Below, piece after piece: positions 52,190 to 61,768 of a stretch of DNA of 64,000 nt. Source of the stretch: Flavobacteriales bacterium (GTDB lineage Bacteria; Bacteroidota; Bacteroidia; Flavobacteriales_E; Vicingaceae). The stretch's first letter is position 1; the number at the start of each line of letters is the position of its first letter. The stretch is from NCBI GenBank assembly GCA_029262875.1, contig JAJCYO010000075.1:1-64000 (forward strand), read 5' to 3'. The position numbers and the translations under genes are program-made. The notes beneath the pieces were generated by a model, which was not told the DNA's origin, made no database searches, and worked only from the letters and a program-made list of their open reading frames with translations.

Positions 52190-52840
52190 ATGAATTCTCA
52201 AATTATCCAAAACACCATTTTATTTGTCCAGGAAAAACTTGAAGGAGCTGAAGGCGGTCATGACTGGTTTCACATTGAACGGGTTTGGAGGAATTCAAAA
52301 CTCATCGCACAATCAGAAAATGTAAACATGCTTATTGTAGAATTGGGTGCATTGTTGCATGACATTGCCGATTCAAAATTTAACGATGGTGATGAAACAA
52401 TAGGCCCTAAAATAGCCACAGAATTTATGGAGTCACAAGGAATTGATTCAGCAGACCTTGATCATGTTATTGCCATTATTGAAAACATTTCTTTTAAGGG
52501 TGGTAATCAAGCACAAAAATTTACCTCTCCAGAATTAAACGTGGTTCAAGATGCAGATCGGTTAGATGCACTTGGAGCAATTGGTATTGCACGTGCTTTT
52601 AATTATGGAGGATTTAAAAATAGAGAAATTTACAACCCTTCAATTGCACCGAAACTTAACATGAGCATAGCAGAGTATAAAGCGAGTACTGATCCAAGCA
52701 TCAATCATTTTTATGAAAAATTATTGCTTCTAAAAGATAGAATGAACACTAAAACAGGACAACAACTTGCTCAGGAACGTCAAAAATTTATGGAGCTTTA
52801 TTTAAAACAGTTTTATGGTGAATGGAACGGAGACATTTAA
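52190..52840 (+). CDS. HD-domain metal-dependent phosphohydrolase
   Basis: A 216-residue HD-fold protein. Metal ligands are HDWFHIERVW (His24-Asp25), ALLHDIADSKF (His57-Asp58) and QDADRLDALGAIGIARAF. The YpgQ/YedJ group hydrolyses nucleotides, and the substrate here is unknown. A normal length for the group. It starts the plus-strand run HD, ABC exporter, ttcA and VF530. Confidence 0.9.
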   Translation: MNSQIIQNTILFVQEKLEGAEGGHDWFHIERVWRNSKLIAQSENVNMLIVELGALLHDIADSKFNDGDETIGPKIATEFMESQGIDSADLDHVIAIIENISFKGGNQAQKFTSPELNVVQDADRLDALGAIGIARAFNYGGFKNREIYNPSIAPKLNMSIAEYKASTDPSINHFYEKLLLLKDRMNTKTGQQLAQERQKFMELYLKQFYGEWNGDI

Positions 52841-52854
52841 TTAGTTAAAATAAT

Positions 52855-54591
52855 ATGAGTAAACAAAAAGTAACGATAGTTCAAGCGTTCAAAGAATTTA
52901 TATGGCCTAGAAAAGGGATCATCTTTATTGGATTAATATTAATCGTAATCAGTAGGTTAGCCAGCTTAGTATTACCATTAAAGAGTAAAGAGTTATTGGA
53001 TGAAGTTATTCCAAATAAGGACATGGATGATTTGATAGAATTAGTTTTAATGGTGAGTGGAGCCATTTTAATATCGGCTTTAACCTCTTTTGCTTTAACA
53101 AGATTATTGAGTGTAGAAGCGCAACTGCTTATTTCTAAACTAAGGGCTAAAGTTCAAAAACAAATTCTGTCCTTACCTATATCTTATTTCGACAACAACA
53201 AATCTGGCGCATTGGTTTCTAGAATTATGACGGATGTAGAAGGAGTAAGAAATTTAATAGGAACAGGATTGGTTCAATTGTTTGGTGGAACCATTACTGC
53301 GATTATTTCTTTATTCCTTTTAATAAATATCAACGGATGGATGACGCTATTTGTTTTGGCTCCCGTAGCAGTATTTGCAGTAATTGCACTCAAAGCATTT
53401 GGTTATATCCGTCCAATTTTCAGAAATAGAGGTGTTATTAATGCTGAAGTAACAGGAAGGTTAACAGAATCCTTAGGAGGCGTTAGAGTAATTAAAGGGT
53501 TTAATGCTGAGCCTCAAGAGAACATCATATTCGAAAAAGGTGTTGAGCGTCTTTTTCTTAATGTAAAAAAGAGTTTAACAGCTACTGCTTTAATGACCAG
53601 TTCTTCTGCTTTTTTATTAGGCTTGGCATCGGTTGGTATTATGGGAATTGGCGGAGCAATGATTATTGACGGAACATTATCTTATGGTGATTTCATTGCC
53701 TTTACTTTACTCTTAGGGTTTATGATTGCTCCTATTGTACAGATGAGTAACATTGGTAGCCAATTAACAGAAGCATTTGCAGGTTTGGACAGAACAGAGG
53801 AGATTATGAACATGCAAGCAGAGGATGATCCAACCATTAGGACATCTGAATTAAAGGGTATTCATGGTGATATTAAATTTGATGATGTTTCCTTTTCATA
53901 TGAAGAAGGAAAAGAAGTGGTACACAACATAAGCTTTGATGCTCCAAAAGGAAGTGTTACGGCTTTAGTCGGTTCTTCTGGCTCTGGAAAATCTACCATC
54001 GCAGGATTAGTTTCTTCATTCATTAACCCACAAAGTGGAACCATTACCATTGATGGAGAAGACATTTCTAAGGTGAGTTTATCATCTTATAGAAGTCAGC
54101 TAGGTGTGGTTTTACAAGATGATTTTTTGTTTGAGGGTACCATTAGAGAAAATGTGTTGTTTCCGAGGCCTAATTCCACCGAAGAACAGTTAAACGAAGC
54201 AGTAACAGCTGCTCACGTCAACGAGTTTACCGATCGGTTTGAAGACGGTTTAGACACCCTTATTGGAGAAAGAGGTGTAAAACTTTCTGGTGGTCAACGC
54301 CAACGAATTGCCATTGCAAGAGCAATCTTAGCCAATCCTAAAATATTAATTTTGGATGAAGCTACCTCTAACCTGGATAACGAAAGTGAAGCATTAATAC
54401 AAAAAAGTTTAGCGGAATTAATGAAAGGAAGAACCACCATAGTTATTGCCCACAGGTTGAGTACCATAAGAAAGGCAGATCAAATATTGGTGATAGAAGA
54501 TGGTAAAATTGCAGAACGTGGACAACATGATGAACTAATCGCAGCAGAAGGCAGGTATTACGAATTGTTTACTTATCAGAGCAGAATCTAA
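52855..54591 (+). CDS. ABC exporter half-transporter (MsbA-like)
   Basis: A 578-residue type IV ABC exporter half-molecule: six membrane helices in residues about 15-300, followed by the nucleotide-binding domain with Walker [11 protein letters not shown]-loop [11 protein letters not shown], signature [15 protein letters not shown], Walker [13 protein letters not shown] and switch His AHRLST. It works as a homodimer or with a partner. Substrate is unknown; lipid or drug export are both plausible. It starts 14 nt after the HD gene and its stop overlaps the ttcA start (TAATG). Confidence 0.93.
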   Translation: MSKQKVTIVQAFKEFIWPRKGIIFIGLILIVISRLASLVLPLKSKELLDEVIPNKDMDDLIELVLMVSGAILISALTSFALTRLLSVEAQLLISKLRAKVQKQILSLPISYFDNNKSGALVSRIMTDVEGVRNLIGTGLVQLFGGTITAIISLFLLININGWMTLFVLAPVAVFAVIALKAFGYIRPIFRNRGVINAEVTGRLTESLGGVRVIKGFNAEPQENIIFEKGVERLFLNVKKSLTATALMTSSSAFLLGLASVGIMGIGGAMIIDGTLSYGDFIAFTLLLGFMIAPIVQMSNIGSQLTEAFAGLDRTEEIMNMQAEDDPTIRTSELKGIHGDIKFDDVSFSYEEGKEVVHNISFDAPKGSVTALVGSSGSGKSTIAGLVSSFINPQSGTITIDGEDISKVSLSSYRSQLGVVLQDDFLFEGTIRENVLFPRPNSTEEQLNEAVTAAHVNEFTDRFEDGLDTLIGERGVKLSGGQRQRIAIARAILANPKILILDEATSNLDNESEALIQKSLAELMKGRTTIVIAHRLSTIRKADQILVIEDGKIAERGQHDELIAAEGRYYELFTYQSRI

Positions 54592-55382
54592 TGGAAACGA
54601 CCATAGACATTAGCAAAATAACCAAACATCTTCGTAGAGATACATGGAACGCTATAGAGGCATTCAACATGCTTGAAGATGGTGACAAAATTATGGTATG
54701 CCTTTCTGGAGGAAAAGACAGTTATACTTTATTAGACGTATTACTTCATTTTCAAAAAACGGCCGACATTGATTTTGAAATTATTGCGGTGAACATGGAT
54801 CAAAAACAACCTGGATTTCCGGAGGAAGTATTGCCCAATTATTTAAAACAAAACAACATCCCTTATTTAATTGTAGAACAGGACACCTACAGTGTGGTCA
54901 AAGAAAAAATACCTGAAGGAAAAACAACGTGCAGTTTGTGTTCTCGATTGCGTAGAGGTAGATTGTATGCTACTGCTAAAGAAATTGGCACAAACAAGTT
55001 GGCATTAGGTCACCATAGAGATGATATTGTTGAAACCTTTTTTCTGAACTTGTTCTTTGGCGGAAAATTAGAGGCAATGCCACCTAAATACAAAACAGAT
55101 AATGGTGAACACATTGTTATTCGTCCATTAGCATTTTGTAAGGAAAGTGAAATCGAAATTTATGCTGAACATCAAGATTTCCCAATTATACCGTGTAACC
55201 TATGCGGTTCACAACCCAAATTACAGCGACAACTTATAAAGAAAATGATTAAAGATTGGGAGACGGAATACCCCGACCGATCTGCTATTATTTTCAATGC
55301 CTTAAAGAATGCTTCGCCCTCTCACCTATTGGACACTGATTTATTTGATTTTAACGAGTTAAAAAAAATGCACAATGCGTGA
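54591..55382 (+). CDS. ttcA: tRNA 2-thiocytidine biosynthesis protein TtcA
   Basis: A 263-residue PP-loop ATPase that thiolates cytidine 32 of tRNA using an iron-sulfur cluster. The PP-loop is [12 protein letters not shown] (39-44 for SGGKDS). Cysteine motifs [11 protein letters not shown] and [14 protein letters not shown], and [21 protein letters not shown], are as in TtcA. The start overlaps the ABC gene stop (TAATG) and the stop overlaps the VF530 start by 8 nt. Cotranscription with the ABC gene is likely by position, not by known function. Confidence 0.95.
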   Translation: METTIDISKITKHLRRDTWNAIEAFNMLEDGDKIMVCLSGGKDSYTLLDVLLHFQKTADIDFEIIAVNMDQKQPGFPEEVLPNYLKQNNIPYLIVEQDTYSVVKEKIPEGKTTCSLCSRLRRGRLYATAKEIGTNKLALGHHRDDIVETFFLNLFFGGKLEAMPPKYKTDNGEHIVIRPLAFCKESEIEIYAEHQDFPIIPCNLCGSQPKLQRQLIKKMIKDWETEYPDRSAIIFNALKNASPSHLLDTDLFDFNELKKMHNA

Positions 55383-55590
55383 AACACAACCCAATAACCC
55401 TTTACATGGAATTAAATTAGCGGACATTCTGGATTTCTTAGTGGAAAACTATGGTTGGGAAGAACTGGGACAAGAGATTAACATCCGCTGCTTTCAGAAT
55501 AATCCTACCAAAAAATCAAGCTTGAAGTTTTTGAGAACAACTCCTTGGGCAAGAGCCAAAGTAGAACAATTGTATTTGGATTCTATTTAG
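55375..55590 (+). CDS. VF530-family DNA-binding-like protein
   Basis: A 71-residue VF530-family protein ([60 protein letters not shown]), a small helical fold proposed to bind DNA. It overlaps ttcA by 8 nt. Role is unknown. Confidence 0.93.
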   Translation: MRETQPNNPLHGIKLADILDFLVENYGWEELGQEINIRCFQNNPTKKSSLKFLRTTPWARAKVEQLYLDSI

Positions 55591-55602
55591 TCTTTATATT
55601 TG
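55575..55602 (+). promoter_or_regulatory. Candidate promoter of the SDR gene
   Basis: TTTG (55575-55578), 16 nt, TATATTTG (55595-55602). The spacing is shorter than the usual 19 but both elements match. It overlaps the end of the VF530 gene and points to ATG 55609, ruling out the upstream TTG as the start. Confidence 0.5.
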
Positions 55603-55608
55603 TATTCC

Positions 55609-57159
55609 ATGATAGATCAACAATCAGATAAGGTGAGTCAAGAGGACATTGAACGGTGTATTTCTATATTAGAAGCATTGGCCAATGACACCAATCAGGT
55701 TTTTGAATTGCCTGAAGAAAAACGAGTAGCCCTAATGAAGGCTGCCGGTTTATTATCAAGGCCTGATCGTGATGAATTTATCAAACGTAAAAAAGATGCT
55801 AAAAAAGCGGCCAAGCGAAAAATGATTGAGCGTGACAAGCACGCAAGAAAATCAACAGGAATTAGATCGGCAAGAGAAGCTTTGGTTTTTGAAGCTCCTA
55901 AATTATTGCTTGATCTCCCTAAAGGGAAAAGTGACACCCAAAGTGAATTAGAATCCCCAAGAAATTGTTACGTATGCAAAACAGTTTACACTAAACTCCA
56001 TCACTTCTACGATACCATGTGCACCGAATGTGGTGACCTGAATTATGCCAAACGATTTCAAACGGCAGATTTAACAGGACAAGTAGCTGTTGTAACGGGT
56101 TCTCGATTAAAAATAGGCTACCACATTACATTAATCTTACTCAGGTCTGGAGCAACAGTCGTTGCCACTACCCGATTCCCAGTAGATTCTGCCTTACGTT
56201 TTGCTAAAGAGGAAGATTTTAAGGATTGGGGGCACCGTCTAAAAATTCACGGATTGGATTTAAGGCACATTCCAAGCGTTGAAATTTTTTGCAATTTTAT
56301 TGAGCAACAATATGATCGCTTAGACATCCTCATTAACAATGCCGCTCAAACGGTTAGAAGACCTGCAGGTTTTTACCAACATTTAATGGAAAATGAGGAA
56401 AAATCAATTACTTCTTTACCTCAATTTGCACAAGATCTATTGTCTGACCACGACAACTGTATCCAAGAAATAAAGAACCTATCAGTAGGAACAGACAACA
56501 AAGAAAATAACAGATTACCGGTAACTTGGCAAAGTCCAGAACCCGGAATTGGGTTACGGTCTTCAGCCAAACTATCTCAAATACCCTATAGTTTTGACAA
56601 CTCCTTACAAACAAACGAAGTATTTCCTGAAGGAAAATTAGATGCTGATTTACAGCAAGTTGACTTACGAAAAACAAACAGTTGGCGCTTAAAATTAGGA
56701 GAGATAGAAACCCCAGAAATGATAGAGGTTCAATTGGTAAATGCCGTTGCTCCATTTGTGCTGTGCAATCGTTTATCCAATTTAATGCGTAAAGAAAATA
56801 CCGGCAAAAAACACATCATTAATGTTTCTGCCATGGAAGGAAAGTTCCATCGTTTTAAGAAAATTGATCGGCATCCACATACCAATATGGCTAAAGCAGC
56901 ATTGAACATGATGACACACACCTCTGCTTCAGATTTTGCCAAAGATGGGATCTATATGAACGCTGTTGACACAGGCTGGGTAACGGATGAAGATCCTGTT
57001 GAATTGTCTAAAAAGAAAGAAGAAACGCATGATTTTCAGCCTCCATTAGACATTGTAGATGGGGCAGCTCGTGTCTTAGATCCTTTAATTGATGGCATCA
57101 ATACAGGAAAACATTGGTGTGGTAAATTTTTAAAAGACTATTTCCCAATAGACTGGTAA
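55609..57159 (+). CDS. SDR-like protein fused to a zinc ribbon, lacking catalytic Tyr
   Basis: A 516-residue protein starting at ATG 55609. Residues 1-95 are a charged helical segment. Residues 120-141 hold two CxxC pairs (CYVC, CTEC), likely a zinc ribbon. From about 155 comes a Rossmann short-chain dehydrogenase fold: TGSRLKIG (163-170), ILINNAAQT and NVSAMEG with the catalytic Ser. The SDR Tyr-x-x-x-Lys motif reads HTNMAK, so Thr425 replaces Tyr and Lys429 is kept. Between the NAD site and the active site lies an insert of about 110 residues rich in Asp/Asn. The enzyme may be inactive as a classical SDR or use a different proton relay. Function is unknown. Confidence 0.8.
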   Translation: MIDQQSDKVSQEDIERCISILEALANDTNQVFELPEEKRVALMKAAGLLSRPDRDEFIKRKKDAKKAAKRKMIERDKHARKSTGIRSAREALVFEAPKLLLDLPKGKSDTQSELESPRNCYVCKTVYTKLHHFYDTMCTECGDLNYAKRFQTADLTGQVAVVTGSRLKIGYHITLILLRSGATVVATTRFPVDSALRFAKEEDFKDWGHRLKIHGLDLRHIPSVEIFCNFIEQQYDRLDILINNAAQTVRRPAGFYQHLMENEEKSITSLPQFAQDLLSDHDNCIQEIKNLSVGTDNKENNRLPVTWQSPEPGIGLRSSAKLSQIPYSFDNSLQTNEVFPEGKLDADLQQVDLRKTNSWRLKLGEIETPEMIEVQLVNAVAPFVLCNRLSNLMRKENTGKKHIINVSAMEGKFHRFKKIDRHPHTNMAKAALNMMTHTSASDFAKDGIYMNAVDTGWVTDEDPVELSKKKEETHDFQPPLDIVDGAARVLDPLIDGINTGKHWCGKFLKDYFPIDW

Positions 57160-57210
57160 ATCGTGTCGATTTAGACAATTAATGAGTAAGACAAAGATAA
57201 TATAGCTAAA

Positions 57211-57987
57211 ATGGCACGTTGGAACAACTTCTATTTGATTCGAATTGAATTTCTCGGTTTTCGCTACCACGGTTGGCAAGTACAACCTGGTTTAAAAAGC
57301 GTGGAGGGAATGATGAACAAAACATTTTCTTTTATTCTAAAACATGACAACTTTAAGGTGCTGGGGTGTGGTAGGACAGACGCTAAAGTTTCGGCTGATG
57401 ATTTTGCCTTAGAGTTATTCCTGAATCAAGAAATGGACCCTTCCCTACTGTTGGAAGAATTAAACAGCAACTTACCCTTTGATATTCGAGCAAAATCTGT
57501 TGAAAAAACAACTGCCGATTTCAACATTATTCAACATTCAAAAATTAAGGAATACCATTACAGTTTTTCATTTGGAGAGAAATCGCATTCGTTTAATGCA
57601 CCTTTTATCATTAACATGGGAGATCATTTAGACATTGAGCTCATGCAAGAAGCAGTTAAGGAGTTTGTTGGTATACACAATTTCAAACGCTATGCCTGTA
57701 AACCGACCGAAAACACCATTTTTGAACGTGAAATTATTGTTGCAGTAATTGAAAAAAACACAAAACTAACTGGAAGTTTTTTTCCAGAAAACGCTTATGT
57801 ATTCAAGGTAAGTTCTAAAGGTTTTTTACGCTACCAAGTGCGATTAATGATGGCTGCTTTGGTGGATGTGGGTAACGGAACATTAAGCATGGAAGACTTC
57901 AAAAACACCTTAGTTAATTTTAATGAAGACCCCATGAACCATAATGCTCCTTCTTCAGGTTTAAACCTACATAAGGTTAGTTTTTAA
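57211..57987 (+). CDS. truA: tRNA pseudouridine synthase A-like
   Basis: A 258-residue TruA-family enzyme. RIEFLGFRYHGWQVQPG, the catalytic CGRTDAKVSA (Asp57), HSKIKEYHYSFSFG and the second-half FRYQVRLMMAALVDVG-type FLRYQVRLMMAALVDVGNGTL fit TruA, which modifies U38-U40 in the anticodon arm. Spacing between motifs is slightly divergent and a chain shorter than the 265-270 residue norm, so a paralogue is possible. It follows the SDR gene by 51 nt. Confidence 0.88.
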   Translation: MARWNNFYLIRIEFLGFRYHGWQVQPGLKSVEGMMNKTFSFILKHDNFKVLGCGRTDAKVSADDFALELFLNQEMDPSLLLEELNSNLPFDIRAKSVEKTTADFNIIQHSKIKEYHYSFSFGEKSHSFNAPFIINMGDHLDIELMQEAVKEFVGIHNFKRYACKPTENTIFEREIIVAVIEKNTKLTGSFFPENAYVFKVSSKGFLRYQVRLMMAALVDVGNGTLSMEDFKNTLVNFNEDPMNHNAPSSGLNLHKVSF

Positions 57988-58009
57988 ATCAGATTACTAT
58001 CTTTACACC

Positions 58010-58246
58010 ATGGGATTAACTAACAACGACATCTTTAAAAAACTACGAGTAGCTCATGCCTTACGCGATGATGACATTATTAAAATAATGGATCTGGTCG
58101 ATTTTAGAATTTCTAAAAGTGAATTGGGTGCTTTTTTCAGAAAAGAGGGCCATCCCAAATACGTAGAGTGTGGTGATCAAATTTTACGGAATTTCTTAAA
58201 TGGATTGGTGATTCATCTGAGAGGGCCAATGCCAGCTAAAAAGTAA
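58010..58246 (+). CDS. Half-length DUF1456 (YehS-like) protein
   Basis: A 78-residue protein matching one DUF1456 repeat (NDIFKKLRVAHALRDDDIIKIM, ISKSELGAFFRKEGHPKYVECG, QILRNFLNGLVIHLRG). The family usually has two such repeats in about 150 residues; here only one is present and the frame closes normally. It lies 22 nt behind truA. Role is unknown. Confidence 0.85.
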   Translation: MGLTNNDIFKKLRVAHALRDDDIIKIMDLVDFRISKSELGAFFRKEGHPKYVECGDQILRNFLNGLVIHLRGPMPAKK

Positions 58247-58249
58247 CAA

Positions 58250-60037
58250 CTACTTTCTTAGCGTAGTAATATCAAAAACCTCAGCATCTTCACCGTAGCC
58301 TATCGTTATTTTAGTCGGATCTTTATGGTCTTCGCTATAGGCCCATTTACTAAGCGTTTCTTCATTAAGTATATCATACAATGCATATTGGTACTCACCA
58401 AACTCAGATGGGTCTATCATCAGAATCGCATAATCATTGCTCAAAATGTATCCAAATGATTCATCTCGTGCTACTTCTTTAAAATCAGCATTAATTAACC
58501 CTCCTATCCAAAACTGATAATTATTGTAATAATTACCCCGACTACCAATGATATAATAGCCATTGCTTTCTCTTACCAATGTACTGTACCAAAACGTCCC
58601 CATTTCCGTTAATTCCAAAGTCTCCTCATTAACCGTAGACCACAATCGTGTAGAATCATAAACGACCATTTGTTTACCAAAGTAATGGACTCCGTCAAAG
58701 CGTTGGTCATTTACCTTGTTGAAGTTGGCATCCAAGAAATAAAAATTACCATGGCCATCTACCGTCATGGTATCCGCAACAATATAGTTTTTACCATAAG
58801 GATATATCATGTATTTATAAGGTTCTACTATCCACTTCTTTTTTGTTAAACTATATACTCCTGAAGTACCAGTATATGAATGCCACCAGCCACCAGCATA
58901 GCCACCTTTACCATTTCTCTTCTCTGATTTATGACCTCTGGAGACAATCAGCTTATCTCCAATTATCGTGGTTAGACCATCTCTGTTTTCATAGGTCAAT
59001 TCTTGTGCTAAACTATCGGTATTATCAACCTCACTTAATCCAGAAAATATTTCACATTGCTCATAATATCCAGCAAATATCCTGTCATCAATTTTAACAT
59101 AGGGGTGACAAAAATCTGTGGAATAGCTTTCTATAAAATTATATTGAGCAGACAATATCAAGTTACTCTCTCCATTAAAACCTCCTAATTTATTGCCTTT
59201 TACTACAATATCGAGCATGTATCCCGGTCGAATCATATCGTATTCTGGCTCTAATTTCACACCTTCATAATGACCAAAAACACCAAATTTTCCATTGCAG
59301 CTATAAATAAAATCATAGTAGCCATGCTTCCATACCGTATCTACTTCACATCCTACAATCTTTCCCAGCTTAATAGGGTCAGTAAGCTCTTTTTTGGAAA
59401 TGCTATCATTTAGCCTTTTATAATCATGATTAAAATAGGCGCGCATTTTATTGTTTCCAATACTGTACCCCATTGCCACTCTATCCATGTACCAATTGTC
59501 AACATCAATTACAATTTTATTGGTTGCTAAATCAATTATTTTATTGTTAAAGCTTTCTGTTTTATGATTAAAATACTTCAGTTTAATGTCTTTTTTGGTA
59601 CGAGTAATAGTCAAGACTTCTTTTTTTAAAGTATCTCTACAATAAAGGCTTTCTCTATATCTGTAGTAACTGATATCGTAACGATCATTTCTAAAAGAAA
59701 TGTAATCTGAATCGTTAGCGGTAGTCAAATAAATTTCCTTTTCTGAAGGGATATATATTCCCATAAAATTATCGTTGTACAATAAATACCCATTATCATA
59801 CAAGGTTGGAAGCACTGTAAATACATGAGAAGAGGTAAGAACCACATGCTTATTATCGTTGTCCCATAAGCCTTTCCCCTCTTTATAATCAAACGTAAAC
59901 CAATTCTCATTGGCTGGGCTTACCACAATGTTTTTTACTTTTTTATGAGGAATACTCTTTTTTAGTTGTTTAAGGTCTTGTGCAAAAAGTGAAGGGAAGA
60001 CAAGAAAAAGGCTAAGAATAAGGACAATTGTTTTCAT
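58250..60037 (-). CDS. Uncharacterised secreted beta-propeller-like protein
   Basis: A 595-residue protein with a signal peptide ending LFAQ. The rest is a series of beta-rich segments with Trp/Tyr/Gly pairs (YKEGKGLWDNDNKHVV, NGKFGVFGHYEG, VKGNKLGGFNGESN), partly resembling WG repeats. There is no sorting domain at the C-terminus (FDITTLRK), so it is likely periplasmic. No function can be given. It converges on the DUF1456 gene with a 3-nt gap and diverges from the MarR gene. Confidence 0.6.
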   Translation of the reverse strand: MKTIVLILSLFLVFPSLFAQDLKQLKKSIPHKKVKNIVVSPANENWFTFDYKEGKGLWDNDNKHVVLTSSHVFTVLPTLYDNGYLLYNDNFMGIYIPSEKEIYLTTANDSDYISFRNDRYDISYYRYRESLYCRDTLKKEVLTITRTKKDIKLKYFNHKTESFNNKIIDLATNKIVIDVDNWYMDRVAMGYSIGNNKMRAYFNHDYKRLNDSISKKELTDPIKLGKIVGCEVDTVWKHGYYDFIYSCNGKFGVFGHYEGVKLEPEYDMIRPGYMLDIVVKGNKLGGFNGESNLILSAQYNFIESYSTDFCHPYVKIDDRIFAGYYEQCEIFSGLSEVDNTDSLAQELTYENRDGLTTIIGDKLIVSRGHKSEKRNGKGGYAGGWWHSYTGTSGVYSLTKKKWIVEPYKYMIYPYGKNYIVADTMTVDGHGNFYFLDANFNKVNDQRFDGVHYFGKQMVVYDSTRLWSTVNEETLELTEMGTFWYSTLVRESNGYYIIGSRGNYYNNYQFWIGGLINADFKEVARDESFGYILSNDYAILMIDPSEFGEYQYALYDILNEETLSKWAYSEDHKDPTKITIGYGEDAEVFDITTLRK

Positions 60038-60086
60038 TTTATCGGTTTTGTGCGTACATCAAACTTAAATAAATTTAACGAAATAG

Positions 60087-60117
60087 TTGTGTTTAATTGA
60101 TATATCAATTATATTTG
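60087..60117 (+). promoter_or_regulatory. Promoter of the MarR gene
   Basis: TTG at 60087-60089 and TATATTTG at 60110-60117 fit the phylum promoter with about 20 nt between. Predicted leader to ATG 60134 is about 12 nt. Its spacer holds a perfect palindrome. Confidence 0.65.
60095..60110. promoter_or_regulatory. 16-bp palindrome, probable MarR operator
   Basis: AATTGATATATCAATT is a perfect 16-bp palindrome located between the -33 and -7 elements of the MarR promoter. MarR proteins bind such AT-rich palindromes as dimers and repress their own genes, so autorepression is likely. Confidence 0.65.
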
Positions 60118-60133
60118 CATCAAGTTAATTAAT

Positions 60134-60571
60134 ATGAAACTTGAAGCACCTCATAATACGGTGATCTATACCATAGAAAAAGCCATAAAAGAGTACCGTA
60201 AGTTTGGCCATAAGAACATTAAGAAAGTGGCTGATGACATTACGATTGATCAAGGTTTAGTATTGATTATTCTGGAGCAAAACCCAGATATCAGCCAGAA
60301 AGAAATAGCTGAGTTGGTGTTTAAAGATTACGCTTCCATGACACGTATGATAGACTTGATGGTGAAAAAAGAGTATTTACAGCGTGCCATTAATGAAGTG
60401 GACAGAAGAAGGTTCACACTTAGTATAAGTAAAAAAGGTAAACAAACGATAAAGAAATTAATCCCTACTGTAAAGCAAAATAGAAGCATTGCTTTAAATG
60501 GGTTGAGTCAAAAAGAAATTACACAATTGTACAGTTCTTTAAATAAAATCATAGCCAATTGTACCGCATAA
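60134..60571 (+). CDS. MarR-family transcriptional regulator
   Basis: A 145-residue MarR-type winged helix. Core segments are ITIDQGLVLIILEQNPDISQ, KEIAELVFKDYASMTRMIDL (recognition helix), MVKKEYLQRAINEVDRRRFT (wing with DRR) and ISKKGKQTIKKLIP. No redox cysteine; ligand is unknown. It is a single-gene unit with a palindrome in its own promoter and a bidirectional terminator downstream. No obvious target such as an efflux pump or peroxidase is adjacent. Confidence 0.93.
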   Translation: MKLEAPHNTVIYTIEKAIKEYRKFGHKNIKKVADDITIDQGLVLIILEQNPDISQKEIAELVFKDYASMTRMIDLMVKKEYLQRAINEVDRRRFTLSISKKGKQTIKKLIPTVKQNRSIALNGLSQKEITQLYSSLNKIIANCTA

Positions 60572-60618
60572 AAAGGCAGTTTAGTGAATACCGTTCTGGT
60601 ATGTTTAGTTAGTGCAAA

Positions 60619-60646
60619 AAAGCTCCTCGAGAAGTCGGGGAGCTTT
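60619..60646. terminator. Bidirectional terminator between the MarR and WD40-like genes
   Basis: A 12-bp stem (AAAGCTCCTCGA / TCGGGGAGCTTT with two G-T pairs) and a 4-nt loop. The minus strand continues with a run of six T residues; the plus strand has TTTGTCTTTTT. It serves at least the convergent minus-strand gene. Confidence 0.8.
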
Positions 60647-60657
60647 GTCTTTTTAGG

Positions 60658-61764
60658 CTATTTCTTATTCAAGGAAGTTTCGGTATAATTAGGCAAACCT
60701 AACAAACATTCTTTCCCAGCAAGGTGCAAACCATCATCAATGTAGCTACAGCTTTCACCAGGAAGATTTGGATGTTCTATTACACCCACATGGGCACTTC
60801 CAAATCTTGCTACATAAATCTTTCCATCAGGGCCCAATTGTAATGCTGCAACAAATTTAGTCTCGCTGCTCCCCACTTTTACGTAGTCCAATATCCCCTT
60901 TTTAAACTTTGCCTTGTCCATCTTAATTTGAACAACTCCTCCTCCACTTTCAGATGATGTAGGATTAGCAATGGAAGCATATACTTTAGAGCCGTCTGGA
61001 GAAAACTCAACACCGTATCCGAAAAAACTCAGTTGAGCGGAAACTAAATTTTTCAATTTTCCTTTAGCATTGTCGAATGAAAATATTTCAAACAATCGAT
61101 CATCACGAATACAGCTTACAATGTAATCTCCTTTGGGTGAAGATTTCAAGTACCCACCAGCATTACCAGTAACACCACCATGGTGCTTTCCTGTTTTACT
61201 GATGACAGGAGTATGAGACATCCCTTTCTCTGTTAGCAAAAAAGAGCAATACTCATCACTCTCCCATTTGTGTACTACAATCCAAAAATCTTTTCCATTT
61301 TTATGTTGAATCGCAGTGATTTTTTCTGTAGATAAATTCAAAAATAATTTGGAATGAACAACGATAGACCCTGCTCCCTTATTGGTATAAAGATCGACTA
61401 ATGAATAATATGCTGATCCACCATTCCCTCCTAAAGAAAATATATAGTACTGCGTTGGATCACCTGGTGAAGGAACAATCAAACTACTTTGTGTTGATCC
61501 TAAATCTTCTCCTAATCCAGCGCCTATGTATCGGTGATTCCCTTTGTACAGACTTGACCCATCCGAATAAAGCAACAGATTACCTTGCTCATCACTAATA
61601 CTGGCACATCCTTCATGTGTATTAATGGCTCCATCAGTAACAGCGACAGCACCAGAATCCGTAAACTCAATTCCAGCATTTTTTCCAAAATACCAAATGT
61701 TATGTTTGTTCTGAGCTGAACAACTTAAGCCAACTAAAAGTGTAACTATTAATGCTATCCTCAT
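60658..61764 (-). CDS. Secreted WD40-like propeller protein
   Basis: A 368-residue protein; signal peptide ends LSCSAQ. The body is a propeller of the WD40-like/PD40 kind common before Bacteroidota surface domains: NIWYFGKNAGIEFTDSGAVA, CASISDEQGNLLLYSDGSSL, GYGVEFSPDGSKVYASIANP, ALQLGPDGKIYVARFG. The usual following PKD/CHU_C tail is missing, so this copy ends in the propeller (ETSLNKK). It might be a truncated or free-standing version. It follows the SGNH-like gene by 4 nt. Confidence 0.75.
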   Translation of the reverse strand: MRIALIVTLLVGLSCSAQNKHNIWYFGKNAGIEFTDSGAVAVTDGAINTHEGCASISDEQGNLLLYSDGSSLYKGNHRYIGAGLGEDLGSTQSSLIVPSPGDPTQYYIFSLGGNGGSAYYSLVDLYTNKGAGSIVVHSKLFLNLSTEKITAIQHKNGKDFWIVVHKWESDEYCSFLLTEKGMSHTPVISKTGKHHGGVTGNAGGYLKSSPKGDYIVSCIRDDRLFEIFSFDNAKGKLKNLVSAQLSFFGYGVEFSPDGSKVYASIANPTSSESGGGVVQIKMDKAKFKKGILDYVKVGSSETKFVAALQLGPDGKIYVARFGSAHVGVIEHPNLPGESCSYIDDGLHLAGKECLLGLPNYTETSLNKK

Positions 61765-61768
61765 GTTC

